A DNA stretch of 64,000 nt from Leuctra nigra (GCA_934045905.1 OW203764.1:29801629-29865628); one strand, 5' to 3'; shown: positions 45,666-57,735, counted from the first letter of the stretch. Numbers and translations are program-made. The notes: generated by a model from the letters alone, not told the origin.

Positions 45666-46341
45666 CAGAAATTATCTTGCTGTAATTTCTTTCTTCCAGA
45701 AGTAAGTACCTAGTTATATAAGTGTGTACTCCAAACTTGAACTTGATAATATTCCGTAGTACCTACAAGACCTTTCTCATATTAATGAACTAAATTGAAA
45801 TTTTTAAAAAAGCTAACCCCTAAATGACTAATGGTAAAACTGCACTCGTAATAATTCTATCAGTTGCTATTAATTTATTTTATAACTCATAAATTATAGT
45901 AATATAATACTATTTGATCGTCAGAATGCGGAAGAGGAAAATAAAATACAGGAAGATCTTTCGATTTTGACAGGATAAAAGCACAATATTAAAAAAATCA
46001 GTATTTTATTCCATCACAAAGATAGAGGTTATTCTAATAAAACTGCTGTGTACAGGAAGAAGACAATGTTCATAAAGAAAAGACAGTTTAACCGAGCTAT
46101 GTTGTCGAGAATGTAATATGTGAGTTATTTATATATTTCATCGATATCATGATATTCAACAAAACAGCGGATCAGGGATTACCTCTATTACATGCATCTT
46201 TCCTCAGGAGTCAATCCAACGCTCGTCCTTCTCGTCTTCTTCCTCTTCTTCTCCTTCATCTACCCTTTGCCCACAAACCCCCTCCACAACCCATCCACTA
46301 TTGTTCTTAGGTCTGTTCTGTCTCCACTGTCTGTTCTGTTT
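45666..46341. other. Spacer, nothing recognised
   Basis: AT-rich up to 46190, then a CT-rich stretch (TCGTCTTCTTCCTCTTC) whose hydrophobic frame is probably low-complexity sequence. Confidence 0.35.
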
Positions 46342-46449
46342 CCACTTTTCAGCACTGTTTGCCACCCAAATGGTAAAGCAGTTCATATTTCACTTTGCAT
46401 TTTTACTTCTTTACCATTTTGGTGGTAGTAAAAGAGTGCTGAAAAGTGG
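46342..46449. repeat. 108-bp foldback
   Basis: CCACTTTTCAGCACT and CCCAAATGGTAAAG pair with CTTTACCATTTTGG and AGTGCTGAAAAGTGG, leaving a loop of about 25 bases. Confidence 0.7.
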
Positions 46450-46649
46450 AACCAGGAGAACCGTCTTTAATGTGAAAAATGCTTATTGAGATGATATAAA
46501 CGTTATGAGATTGAATTTCCACATTGCTATGAAATCCGAATATTACTTCTAGACATGGCAGGTAGGTGAATGTGAAACTAAACATCAAGGAGGCTTCAGT
46601 TGTGATTCAGAAGTAGATTTTGAGATCAAATTGATGTCGGTTCAGCACT

Positions 46650-46797
46650 GCGATCGTACAACTTGGCTCGACAAACGATCGACAACTCTTATGAGAGATT
46701 AACACTGACTCGATTTCGTAGTCGATCGACTATGACGTGTCAATGTTATTCTCCCATAAGAGTTTTCGATCGAATGTTGACAAAAGTTACACGATCC
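46650..46797. repeat. 148-bp imperfect foldback
   Basis: GATCGTACAACTT, CGATCGACAACTCTTATG and GAGATTAACA pair with TGTTATTCTC, CATAAGAGTTTTCGATCG and GTTACACGATC. Confidence 0.65.
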
Positions 46798-46828
46798 CCG
46801 TGCAGAACAACGTCTTGATGACGACAAA

Positions 46829-48166
46829 TCTAGTGGAGCGGTCGCTCCACCCAGCCAAGTCGTACTGTACACTCACACTCACTCAACATACCGTAAATGC
46901 CTAATAAAATGAGGAGCCAGACCAACTACTTTTACTGTAAGCAACAACATGGCATTTTCGGCCTACTGGATCATAAAATTGGAAAATCTCACATTGTTGT
47001 AAAATATCTTAATTTTGAGCTATGGCCCACCCCACCACATATACCAAATTTGGGAACAATAGGCTATACCATTTGCGAGCTAGAGGGCCGAGAAAACAGT
47101 GAAATTACACCACTTTGATCTTTAGATGATGATTCAGATGATATCAGGAAACACCGCTATCACCGCCACAGCCTAAACGGCTTAGCCGATCGATCTGAAA
47201 TTTTTACCACATGTGCACTTTTGGCGTCTGAGGTGCCTTTTTATAAAACCAACCGGTAGTCTCCATTTTGAAACCGGAAGTGACGTCATATCTCGAAAAC
47301 GGCTAAACCGATCGGAATGAAACTAGCGCCAAATGATTCAGACGGTCGTCTATATGGAATATCAGTAGTTAAAGTAGAGATGTAAAGTAGAGTACCGAAA
47401 CCGGAAATGACGTCATGAAAATGAAGATCTAGATTTTAATGACCTCTTACTACAATAACTACATATTCAGAAGGCTTATAATGATACATAACATTTATAG
47501 AAATAAATTCTAGGTGGCAGTTATTTCAGTCGCCATTTTGAAAACCGGAAGTGATACCATATCTCGAAAACGGCTGGACTGATTGGAACGAAGCTTTCGC
47601 AATTCTTCATGGAATATCACTTTAAGCTTAGGTATATTGAGCACCAAACACAATTTTTCGTATTAACCAATTCGGAAATGGCGTATTTTTTAAAAGTATT
47701 TAGTCATTGTTGCTCCGATGTGTGTTACAAGTTGTGTAAATAAACTAAAAAAATAAGTGATATCTCCATAAAAAAACACTCCGTGTAAAAATACCAGCCA
47801 AGTCTCTTCAACTATAAAAAAAATTGAATAAATCTAAAAATTCAGCACTGAAAAGTAGTGATATCAAAAAATGAGCCAAGTCAAAACTTAATTTTAAAAA
47901 CCAAAATATACTTGGCGCATCGTTTTTAAGGGCATTATAGGTATATTATATATAATAAGGTAGGTACATTTGATTTTTGGCATATGCTTCTATACTATTT
48001 ATATACACGATGCGCCAAGTATATTTTTGTTTTTATAATTAAGTTTTGACTTGGCTCATTTTTTGATATCACTACTTTTCAGTGCTGAATTTTTAGATTT
48101 ATTCTATTTTTTTTATAGTTGAAGAGACTTGGCTGGTATTTTTACACGGAGTGTTTTTTTATGGGG
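46829..48166 (+). mobile_element. Family A composite repeat, copy 2
   Basis: Same order as copy 31311-32659: TCTAGTGGAGCGGTCG end, TGGCATTTTCGGCCTACTGG block, units with TGACGTCA or relics (around 47283, 47409 and 47550), and a 3' foldback (47768-48166) starting CATAAAAAAACACTCCG. The short frame at 46897-47118 covers the same block as in the other copies and may be an old coding relic, but has no known domain. Confidence 0.88.
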
Positions 48167-49018
48167 ATAGTGATTAACGGAAAAATTAAGTCTTTTGAAC
48201 TGCATCCTTTCAGATGTTTTAGCTGTTGGATTATTACTTATTAGTTTGTAATGGACAGTTCGGTGCTCCATTCTATTGTCAGCTCACGAAATTCATTCAG
48301 AAAATGAAAAGTTTTATTTTTATCCCAGCCTTTTCACATTTTTAATTTAAATTTTATTTTTTTATGACATCTCTGAAGAAACCCACAACGTGAATTTTTC
48401 ATAAGTATCTAGAAAACGCAATAAACTAAATCCTAATTTCCTTGGAAGTTAAGTCTTGCTGCGCGCTTCTGAAAGTGAGACTTGAAATGAGATGTCTTCT
48501 CTCTGCCAACCCTTTTCATGTTCCTCCAGCCGCGTGCAGACGCGAGATGGTGACGTGTTTCGGGGGGGGGGGGGGGGGGGGGGGCTCACCCGCTCTCTGA
48601 TTCACAGACTTTTCCACCAAACTTGATGAATACATTAATAACGAGACTTTCAAAGTGACGTAAACAGTAATATAATTAATAGAGAATTAGAAACAAACAA
48701 ATTTTCGAATACTTACTAACTTTAAAACACAAGAGGGGGAGGTGATTTCTTCTAGTGAAACTGGAAACGATTTGAAGTTAAAAATCCATTACGTACAAGA
48801 CTCTCAAGAAGTCTGGCACCTAAAACAGTATAATTCAAAGTAGGAAACGAAAGAATCGAAAATTCAAATGCATACTTTCAAGTCATTTTTCAAATCTCCT
48901 TTCTGTTGATGTTTATTTTATCCTCCATGAAATGAGCAAAAACAAAAGGTGACATGCACATTTATTATAGTGATAAGATCTCAAACTAAAATCTAAAGGA
49001 AATGAAATAGTAAAGTCA
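48167..49018. other. Spacer with long G tract
   Basis: AT-rich except around 48525-48600, where CCGCGTGCAGACGCGAG precedes a G run. Confidence 0.4.
48562..48584. repeat. G homopolymer (23 bases)
   Basis: Uninterrupted G run after CGTGTTTC. Confidence 0.9.
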
Positions 49019-49087
49019 TTTACTGTATGTTGAGTGATTGTGAGTGTACAGTACGACTTGGCTGGGTGAAGCGACCGCTCCACTAGA
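49019..49087 (-). repeat. Family A 5'-tip fragment
   Basis: Reverse complement of the first about 69 bases of family A (TCTAGTGGAGCG to CATACAGTA). Only the tip is present. Confidence 0.8.
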
Positions 49088-49222
49088 TCAGAGAAGTTTA
49101 ATATTTTTCTTGTAAAAAAGGTACAAAAAAGATCTTTTCTTATTAAATTATTATTATTTTGTTAACATATTTTCAGTTGTGTTGTACCCCCATTCCTCCT
49201 TTGTTTTCCATACAAACTCCGC

Positions 49223-49408
49223 CCCTCAGAGGTAGAAGGCCGGAAGTCGTAATGAAGGTATAATGTCATTTGACTGATGTCAACAAGTACAGTTATATTC
49301 TCTTAGACAATGACTCATGTCACCATTACAAATATGATTGAATAAACACAATGAGCTCAGCTCAAGATTCATTGAAATTGACTTCCATCCCTTCTACTTC
49401 TACGGTAC
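49223..49408 (-). mobile_element. Family E MITE, copy 2
   Basis: Ends CCCTCAGAGGTAGAAGGCCG and CTTCTACTTCTACGG. The interior matches the reverse complement of 45418-45665 (ACAGTTATATTCTCTTA, ACAATGACTC, ATTACAAATATG). It directly abuts the next MITE. Confidence 0.75.
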
Positions 49409-49548
49409 CAGGGGCTGGATTCACAAAGAAGTATTATCTCCTAATACGTATTATCTTTGGTATTATCTTTCATTTACATGGTGTTCTTGGTATTAAATCA
49501 AAAGATAATACGTATTAGCAGATAATACTTTCTATCCAGACCCGGCAG
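49409..49548 (+). mobile_element. Small MITE with CAGGGGCTGG / CCCGGCAG ends
   Basis: Arms AAGTATTATCTCCTAATACG and CGTATTAGCAGATAATACTT pair, separated by about 55 bases. The CAG...CTG-like termini are hAT-like. No target duplication is visible. Confidence 0.65.
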
Positions 49549-49561
49549 TATACGTTTAAAG

Positions 49562-49973
49562 CAGGCGCGGTTCTAGGGGGTGGCTGGGTGGGCCGTGGCC
49601 CACCCAGAATTTTCTCTTCCTGCTTATAATTAGTATCATTCTGTATTAAAAAGTCAATTTACAACAAAATTAAATATTTAAATATGGCTAAAATCTACAA
49701 ATTATATTTTTAAGTGCAACCAAAGTTGGGTATTTTCCTCCCTAAGCTAGATTAGGTGGCTGTTTTATATTTAATGTGATGGTGTCTCTAAATTTAGTTT
49801 CAAATTCAGGGAAATTTATTCCGAAAACGCTCAAAAACGCTTCTAGGATCATCAATTTTCAAAAAATGCCTGCGGAGCGGTTGGTGGGTCTTGCCCCCCA
49901 AACCCCCCGCGGGTCGTGTTTTTCACAAAATTTCGTCTGCCCACCCACATTTTTGGTCCTAGAACCGCGCCTG
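49562..49973 (+). mobile_element. hAT-type MITE with 8-bp target duplication
   Basis: Inverted ends CAGGCGCGGTTCTAGG and CCTAGAACCGCGCCTG are perfect over 16 bp. The direct repeat GTTTAAAG flanks it exactly (49554-49561 and 49974-49981). The interior begins GTGGGCCGTGGCCCAC, itself a hairpin. It carries no transposase. The outer end is related to the element at 9378-9679 (CAGGCGCG). Confidence 0.93.
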
Positions 49974-49981
49974 GTTTAAAG

Positions 49982-51296
49982 GTTAAACGACTACACTGTT
50001 GGTTCACAAATAATATTTCCACACACTTGACACTGTGATCACGTAAATGTGTTGTCATAGTTTCTTGTAGACATCTTTCACTACATTGTCTTCGGATGGA
50101 ATTGAGCTGATAGTTTATATCTTCCTATAAATAAAGTATTACAACATGTGAAGACATCCATGAAGAGACATGGTGAAATGATGAGTAGAACAGCTCTTAT
50201 GCAGGTGACGTTTCAATTTGTTTTATGTCTGAAAGTAATACGGAATGTTAGATAAATTATATCGAGATATCGTTTAACTCAAAAGAGTATTTCATATTTT
50301 GTCGATTTGTAGTTTTAATATCATTTTGCTTTGTTAAATAAGTTCTGACCAATGAATTGGTAGGTCAGATTTGAGTTGAAATAATAGATGAAAATATTAT
50401 TTTTTGTGTCTAACAAAAACTCTGAAGTGACAATTTTCATGCATTTTGCGTATTTTTAAATTGCAGTCATCCTTTTATAAGCATAAACTAGAGTAAAAAA
50501 CTACCACATATTTTTTTATTTTGTTGTATGTTGTAGATAATGAGTTTTTGATAAGATCATGGAGTAAAATGGAACAGTGTAGTCGGATTTTGCACCATGC
50601 ATTCGGTCATCAAAATTGTGATATAGGAAGGAACTGAGTTTTCAAATTGTTGTGTTACACAAACTGTCAAGAAATAATATTTTTAGTATTCACTGTTCAC
50701 TTCGGTACAACCTCTTTTAGACACTCGACATACGTAATGAAGACAAGAGATATAAAAATGTAAAAAAAAAAACTGCCAGTGTCTTGAGTTTAAGATTCCC
50801 TCGGTGTTGGTAGTTTGGGGTTAGAGGTTGCTGGCCGGTCGTCTGGGGGAGGTGTAGGGCTGCAAGGGTTAATCCGTATCAGTCTAGTGGGGATTCTCCA
50901 GGTCGTTGGGGTTTGTGGTCACGCATTCGGCCAAGTGAGAGAGAGAGAGAGAGAGAAACTACTTCCGTGGCACGACCACGGCCTACTCTGACACCGCAAA
51001 GATATCGACAAAGTGACGGTGATTCTCCGGAGACGAGCGCTCTTGAATCACACGGGCAGTGATCACGTGGCAGAAACACGATAAAGGCCTGCCAACTTAA
51101 CAAGCGCGGAAGAATTCGAACATTGGAAGGTTCTACATTTTATAATATATTGGAATACAGGTCTACACATTGAATGGACGTAACATTAACATCTCACATT
51201 CACCTCATAACCTACACTGAAAATAAAAATCTATGATATTGCCTGAAATAACGCTCTGAAAAGATCGTGAGTGCAATGTTATTCTATATTGACCCA
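49982..51296. other. 1.3 kb without recognisable gene
   Basis: Contains a (GA)n stretch at 50937-50957 and a GC-richer patch (50870-51090) whose minus-strand 74-codon frame is low-complexity (alternating Ser-Leu). Confidence 0.35.
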
Positions 51297-54039
51297 TCCC
51301 AGAAAAAAACACTCCGTGTAAAAAAGGCAGCCAAGTCTCTTTACTTTAAAAAAAATCAACACCGAAAAGGAGTGATATCAAAAAAGGAGCCAAGTCAATG
51401 ACATTTCCAAATATTTAATCGTATTTTTGAAATAAAAGAATAAACACCGAGAAATACTTTACAAAAGGACTTGGCGCATCGTTTTTTTAAAGACATCATT
51501 CTATCCTAAAAGTGGAAAGAAATGTACAAGGAGGTACATTTTCCTCTTTCTATTAGAGCTAGAATCTATGAATCAAGCTACTTTTAGTAATGGCTATTTT
51601 ATAGTTTTGTCAATGGCGATAGAAGAAAGATTTCATGCTGTAATAGATAAGTAATATAAGGATGGAAGAATTAAATAACAATTGGAAGTGGGCTCATACA
51701 TATCTTTTCATAATTTTATCTTGACTGAAGGAAATCATGAAACGCTGTCAAATAATTACTAACTATCTATGGAACACTATTATATATTTTTGAAGTGTCA
51801 AGTGTATAAAGTTAAATTTTTTAATAGAAATACAATGTGACTGTGTACTTTGTGAAATGTATTGTTATAAAATGCGGATTAATAGAAATGTATTTCATGT
51901 TGAGAAGGTTAAACGCATGAGACTTTAATTATGTTGACCACGAAACAATATTACGAAGATAACTATTGTGAATTTATAGAAAACATCGGCAACAAGTTTC
52001 ATCGTGTACATATTCAAATAGAAAATATTTTACAGGTAGGTATGTATAATATGTAATTGAAAGATGTTTCCCTATTATTCTAAAAATTCTTAATGACGGT
52101 TGTATATAAATGGCATATGCTTATGAATAGAAAAATGTCTTTAAAAAAACGATGCGCCAAGTCCTTTTGTAAAGTATTTCTCGGTGTTTATTCTTTTATT
52201 TCAAAAATACGATTAAATATTTGTAAATGTCATTGACTTGGCTCCTTTTTTGATATCACTCCTTTTCGGTGTTGATTTTTTTTAAAGTAAAGAGACTTGG
52301 CTGCTTTTCTGGGATATCACTTCTTTTGTTAGTTTATTCATACAGCTTGTAGCGCATGTCCGAGCAAGGACTAATTTCTTTAAAAAAATACGCCTCAACC
52401 GATTTGGATAGGTACTAAGAAAAGTTGCGTTTGGTAAAAGATTAAAATGATTATCCAAGAAGAATAGCTTAAGTTTCGTTACAATCGGTCCAGCCGTTTT
52501 CGATATATGACGTCACTTCCGGTTTTGAAATAGCGGCCAAAAATAATGTCGTCTTGAATTCATAATTATAAGTCCTACATATTTCCAAAATTTGGTTGCA
52601 ATCAGTACAGCCGTTTTCGATAGTGACGTCACTTCCGGTTTTAACAATAGCGGCCGAAAATAATGTCGTCTTTAATTCATAATTATTAGTCCTACACATT
52701 TCCAAAATTTGGTTGCAATTGGTACAGCGGTTTTCGATATATGACGTCACTTCCGGTTTTAACAATGGCGGCCGAAAATAATGTCTTGAATCATAATCAT
52801 ATGTCCTACATATTTACATAATTTAGTTGCAATCGATACAGCCGTTTTCGATATATGACGTCACTTCCGGTTTTAACAATGGCGGCCGAGAACACTGCAA
52901 CCTCGAATTTATAATTATTTACAAAGTACGTTTACTAATATCTATTTAAAATTATAAAGTGGTGAATTTAGTGTCATTTAGCATATTTATGACGTAATTT
53001 CGCATATTTATGACGTTATTTCCGGTATACGTAATAAGAAAACAATCTAGTTTTATCTAGTTGATACTTCATGAACGACCATCTGAATTCATAATCCCTA
53101 TATTTCCGTAAAATCGGTCATGCCGTTTGTAATATATGACGTCACTTCCGGTTTCATTTAGTGGTTCCTGCCGCCATTTCCGGTACCGTTAATTTGTTTA
53201 TTCATTTTTCACAATAGTTTTTCAAATAAATTGCAGAATGAATACGCAGGAGCTAGTTCAGTTGCAATCGGTACAGGCGTTTTAGATATATGACGTCACT
53301 TCCGGTTTCAGGAATGGCGGCCGAGAACAATGCAACCCTAAATTTATAAATTTTATTGTCCATGTTACAATGTAAGTTAATTATGTATGTTTTATAAGTA
53401 TAATTTGTTGAAATAAGTTAAATATTGCGTATTTATGACGTCACTTCCGGTTTAGAAAATAGTAAAATAAGTTTTTTTTATTGATACTTCATAAAGATGA
53501 CCATCTAAATCGAATGGCGCTAATTTCGTTCTAATCGGTCCAGACGTTTTTGAGATATTACGTCACTTCCGGTTTAAAAATGGCGGCACAAAAAATCACA
53601 AGAGGCAAGGTATTATCAGACGCCAAAAGTGCATATGTGGTAAAAATTTCAGGTTGATCGGTTCAGCCGTTTAGGCTGTGGCGGTGACGGCGACCTTTTC
53701 TGATATCATCATCATCATCTGAAGAAGAAGAAGAAGAAGAAGAAGAAGAATAAAGCGGTGTAATTTCACGGTTTTCACTGTCCTCTACGTCGTAAACGGC
53801 ATGACTGATTGTTGTCGTGTGATGTATATGTTGTCAGGTGGGCCATAGCTCAAAATTAAGACATTTCACAACAATGTGAGATTTTCCATTGTTGAGATCC
53901 AGTAGGCCGAAAATGCCATGTTGTTGCTTACAGTAAAAGTAGTTGGTCTGCTCCTCAGTTTATATAGGCATTTACGGTATGTTGAGTGACTGTGAGTGTA
54001 CGGTACGACTTGGCTGAGTGGAGCGACCGCTCCACTAGA
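51297..54039 (-). mobile_element. Family A composite repeat, longest copy
   Basis: On the minus strand it starts TCTAGTGGAGCGGTCGCTCC at 54039 and ends at the foldback 51297-52315 (outer ends TCCCAGAAAAA, arms about 200 bp, loop about 600 bp). Between them lies an array of 115-150 bp units (52485-53600) with TGACGTCACTTCCGG cores, then a (GAA)n run (53719-53752). It is about twice as long as copies 31311 and 46829 because the array and the foldback loop are larger. No intact coding frame. Confidence 0.88.
52485..53600 (-). repeat. Tandem array of CRE/ETS/YY1-like units within family A
   Basis: TGACGTCA (or one-base variants) occurs at 52508, 52624, 52742, 52856, 53138, 53291, 53436 and 53559, with degenerate copies near 52990 and 53011. 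It is almost always followed at once by CTTCCGGTTT and then by AA(T/C)(A)ATGGCGGC. Each is preceded by AATCGGT(C/A)CAGCCGTTTT. Units are spaced 114-155 bases apart. Confidence 0.9.
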
Positions 54040-54252
54040 TATAGACAATATATCTATAGACCTTGTATTGGGGGAGGATGGGGGGAGTGGGCGTGGCAAG
54101 GGCTGCCCCTACATCAATTTTTGGTACCATCAATTTAATATTCAAGTATTATACTGAATAGTAACTTTAGTTTTCAGTAACTGTTTCACCAGGACCACAT
54201 TTTATATACTTACTAGCTGACCTGATCGGGGCTGCTCATGCTTGAGTGAGGA

Positions 54253-54276
54253 GGGGGGGGGGGGGGGGGGGGGGGG
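54253..54276. repeat. G homopolymer (24 bases)
   Basis: Uninterrupted G run. The proline-rich minus-strand frame across it is an artefact. Confidence 0.9.
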
Positions 54277-56032
54277 AAGATTCGGAAGATTGTTTCGTTA
54301 GTTTTATTACACCTAATAATGTCAAAAAGTAAAATTTTCTCTGGTCCATTCTGCCTTTTTAAGCTGAATTTCTTCAATCGGGGTGGTTTGGGGGAGGGTA
54401 GCCTGAAATGTGGACAGGTTAACGAATTAAATGTGTGCACAATTTTATTGAGGTCGGTCAAAGGTGTAGGAGTATATTGCCGAAAGTGTCAATGTAATTT
54501 TTTCAATTGGGGTGGTTTGGCAATGAGGGTAAGTATACCCTACGACTACGATGTGCGTAGGACCCCATAGAAACTCCATACTAAGTTTGGTGGAGATCAG
54601 TCAAAGGGTGTGGAAATGTATGAAGAACATACATACAGACATACAGACATTCTACTATATAGATTGATTCTAACCACTTCTTACCCAAAAACGGTCCGTC
54701 CACAAGGATTCACATATTGCATTATGGCTTTGTAATTTGTGAGAGTGACTCACTTTGCATTCATTTTTGAAATATCAGTGCATTTCGCGTGTTTTACTAA
54801 GAAAATTACATTTCTATGGAACGCAAGAGTGTATAATTACAGAGTTTCTCTTCTAAACTTCTCTCCCGTCTTAACCTATGTGTTCTGATTTCACATTCAA
54901 TTTGCATATTTGATGATACTCCTTGAGCTCCTGTGATACTCTGACCTACTTCCAGAAGGATGGGTGACAACACTCGACTCAACGGGACCAATAAAATGTT
55001 CTCGACATTCTTGTCATTGAGGTTTTCATCTTCAGTTTCTCGTAGTATGATTTATTTTTCCTGTCGTTACTGCAGCTTGTGAAACAGTATCAACCTTGAC
55101 GGTCAGATTAGTTGGGGTTCGATTGACGTAACAGAAGTTCAATTTGATAAGAACCCTTGAAACTCACGCTCATTCCAAGCTTCAGACTTCCGTAAACTAT
55201 ATTTTCTAACAGGAAATAGGAACTCGGTTGGCTTTTTGTAGATCTCTCTTTTAAATGGTTGACAAGAAGAAATAAAACCAATCGAACGACGAAATGTATT
55301 GAACTGATACCTTCAACGTGAAATAAATGTGTTTCTACAGACATTTCACAGGGGTTTTCAAGCGCCAAGAGAAAATGTCTGTTGGAATCGGTGTACAAAT
55401 CCGAACGAATAATATACAAATGTAATATTGTCTCCAACAATTATTTAATTGTAATGATGGTAATCTAGGTAGATTGACTAATATGTGCAAATTAATGAAG
55501 TTTATGTTGGTTACAAATATGTAAACCCGTACAATATATTAGTTTTAATTTTGTAGTTTAAAAATTATTCTGTAAAGAGGCTGACCGAAATTATTTCAAA
55601 AAACAAACCTGAAATATTAAGGAATAGGATATTCGCAGCGAAGGGAAATTAACACATAATTTTACCTAGAATATTGAATATGTGTAACATTTTGGCATCT
55701 ATTAGAACAATAATATCTAAGTCTACATTAAAAACTAATTCACATATAATGCATATTGAATAAGCAAATTTTCTTGAATTTATGCCGAGAAAAAATTATT
55801 TTCATCTTGTATTCATGCGAATTTTTTTAGAAACAAAAGATGCCTCAAAAGATGATAATCGGCACTATTTGATTTTCGATAATTCTGTACCACAGCAAAG
55901 GATGTTACCATTAGAATCCGATCCACTTTCCCTTGCACCTTTCCCCTACATTCCACGGGTTATTCTCAAATCTTATTCCCCTTATCCTCGCAACACTAGA
56001 TGCACAAGTAGGATTCAGTACTCTAAAAGCGG
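54277..56032. other. 1.8 kb without supportable gene
   Basis: A repeated phrase (TTCTTCAATCGGGGTGGTTTG near 54370, TTTTTCAATTGGGGTGGTTTG near 54500) marks an old two-unit repeat. Minus-strand frames at 55108-55440 (110 codons, no ATG) and 54806-54991 (61 codons) are unrecognised and not reported as genes. Confidence 0.3.
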
Positions 56033-56326
56033 TTAGGTGAACTTGAACTTGAACTTATTCGGGTCAAGATCCAAGTACTCGAGTTCCGGAAAACCTTCAA
56101 GCAAAACATCCTCAAGCCGGCCCAGTTCGTTGTGCGACATCTCAAGGTCATTCACATTCCTCAAGTTCGCGAGATAATCAACGGGAATGGACTGTATTTT
56201 ACCATCATTCAGAGAGACTGAACGTAAAGATGGAATGCTCAAAGGATAGTTTTCCAGATTGGCCAGGTTATATTCAATGAAGTCTTCAAGTCCTGTGTTG
56301 CTCTTGTGTTGGCTGGAAGACTCTGC
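56033..56326 (-). CDS. Leucine-rich-repeat protein, probable 3'-terminal exon
   Basis: On the minus strand an acceptor TTTTGCGTAG opens a 97-codon frame ending at TAA 56033-56035. It encodes an N-terminal stretch with EDFIEYNLANLEN, then two 24-residue LRRs (IPSLRSVSLNDGKIQSIP and LRNVNDLEMSHNELGRL) and the start of a third (FPELEYLDLDPNKF). The LxxLxLxxN spacing is that of extracellular LRR proteins. The end, FKFKFT, is abrupt and lacks a cysteine-rich cap. The exon may be the last of a short LRR protein, or part of a decayed gene. The presumed upstream intron carries a family C MITE at 56365-56589. Upstream exons, which would lie at higher coordinates, could not be identified. The fold assignment is confident; the gene's integrity is not. 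Confidence 0.65.
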   Translation of the reverse strand, partial: AESSSQHKSNTGLEDFIEYNLANLENYPLSIPSLRSVSLNDGKIQSIPVDYLANLRNVNDLEMSHNELGRLEDVLLEGFPELEYLDLDPNKFKFKFT

Positions 56327-56364
56327 CTACGCAAAATCGCAACATTGCAAAATTGGTTTCTTAG

Positions 56365-56589
56365 GTACACTTGGCACAACTAAAATTGATCGGTGTACAC
56401 ATTTGTATGAGTGCTGGTCATGTTCCGTAACAATCAATGTGTGTTTGTTATTATTATTGAAATGAGAGGCCAGGCCACCTACTAGAGTGAGAGGAGGAGA
56501 TCGCTTGGACTCACTTCTGATGGTGCGATCTAACATTTTTCAGTCGATGATATTTGTTGAGCGATCAATTTTAATTGTGCCAAGTGTAC
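56365..56589 (-). mobile_element. Family C MITE, copy 2
   Basis: Inverted ends GTACACTTGGCACAACTAAA and TTTTAATTGTGCCAAGTGTA. The interior aligns with 4361-4577 in reverse orientation. It sits 38 bases beyond the acceptor of the LRR exon, so in the intron if that gene is real. Confidence 0.8.
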
Positions 56590-57735
56590 ATAATAATGTC
56601 CAGTAATTTATGTCTGTACATCACTATTGAAACCCACGTTTACGGCACTAGAAGACAAGTCGAATTTTTTTAGAGCTTTCCAGGATTCAAAACTCCATTA
56701 TTTTGCTCTTCTATCGCAAGTATTACGGCTTACAGACAAGAATGAAAAGATTGCATGCGTCACCTTAACATCCACCATTTTGTCCAACATTTCTTAGTAA
56801 TCTTCTAAGACGGATGATGAGAACTTTAATTAGCATACACTGTAAAATTATTCATGAAAAATAGTGATATAAAAGAAGTAAAAAAAATGTTTTGCATTTT
56901 CACATTACCTTAACTCTTATGCATAATATTATAGACTAATGGCTCCTGTGGGGTTTATTATGGAATGAAACTTCAGGACGTGCATCTTTTCCTGCATTCC
57001 TGATCAACGAACTCGGGATGGCTTCTTAAAATCACGGTCGACGAGTACCGTGGAGGGGGGAATATAATGACTGAAATGCTCATGTGTTCCAAGCGATTGA
57101 AAACATTAATTTGATTTTTTAAACCACCATGACCTATGATTCTAAATTTAGATTAATGTTTAGAAGCTAGTTTATAAATGGGAATTAAAAACATAGAGAT
57201 ATTTGACTCAAAAATAAAATTTGATTGCACGATGTATGTCAATTGTAACCAAGTACTAAGTACTAACTGACGAGTTTAAATATATATAATAAATTTTTTT
57301 TTTAATGAAAAGGCGTATATTTATAATATTTAATGAAAACTGGAGCCATATTACGTTGAATTATATAAACTTAAGTTGAAGCAAAACGCACAACATTTTT
57401 ATTACTAAAGCTAAAAGTCTTTTTAACAAATTCTATGCGACTCCCATCCAAGATGCTTAATGAATGGCGAATGCATATTTTAGTGTTCCTGCTATGCTAT
57501 TATTTTTCATGAGCACAAAACAAAGCAGAAACTTTGCTTTTACGTGCTTGGTAGATTTACCCCGGTTCTAAGTGGTAACTCTTTTCATGAACGTGAGGCA
57601 AGTTGAAGCTGATTAGTTCCAGAACTGAGCTGACGTTGCTGTTATGAAAATGTCTAAAATATTTAAAACCCAAAGAAGCTAATGTGTATAAAGTGAACTA
57701 AAAGGTGGCCCGTTTTATAGAAGGCAGTATACCGG
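56590..57735. other. 1.1 kb without recognisable gene
   Basis: AT-rich. I see no LRR exon here. Confidence 0.35.

Noticed and set aside
55108..55440. 110-codon minus-strand frame
   Set aside because: No ATG in position, no recognisable domain, and no splice partners that I could defend.
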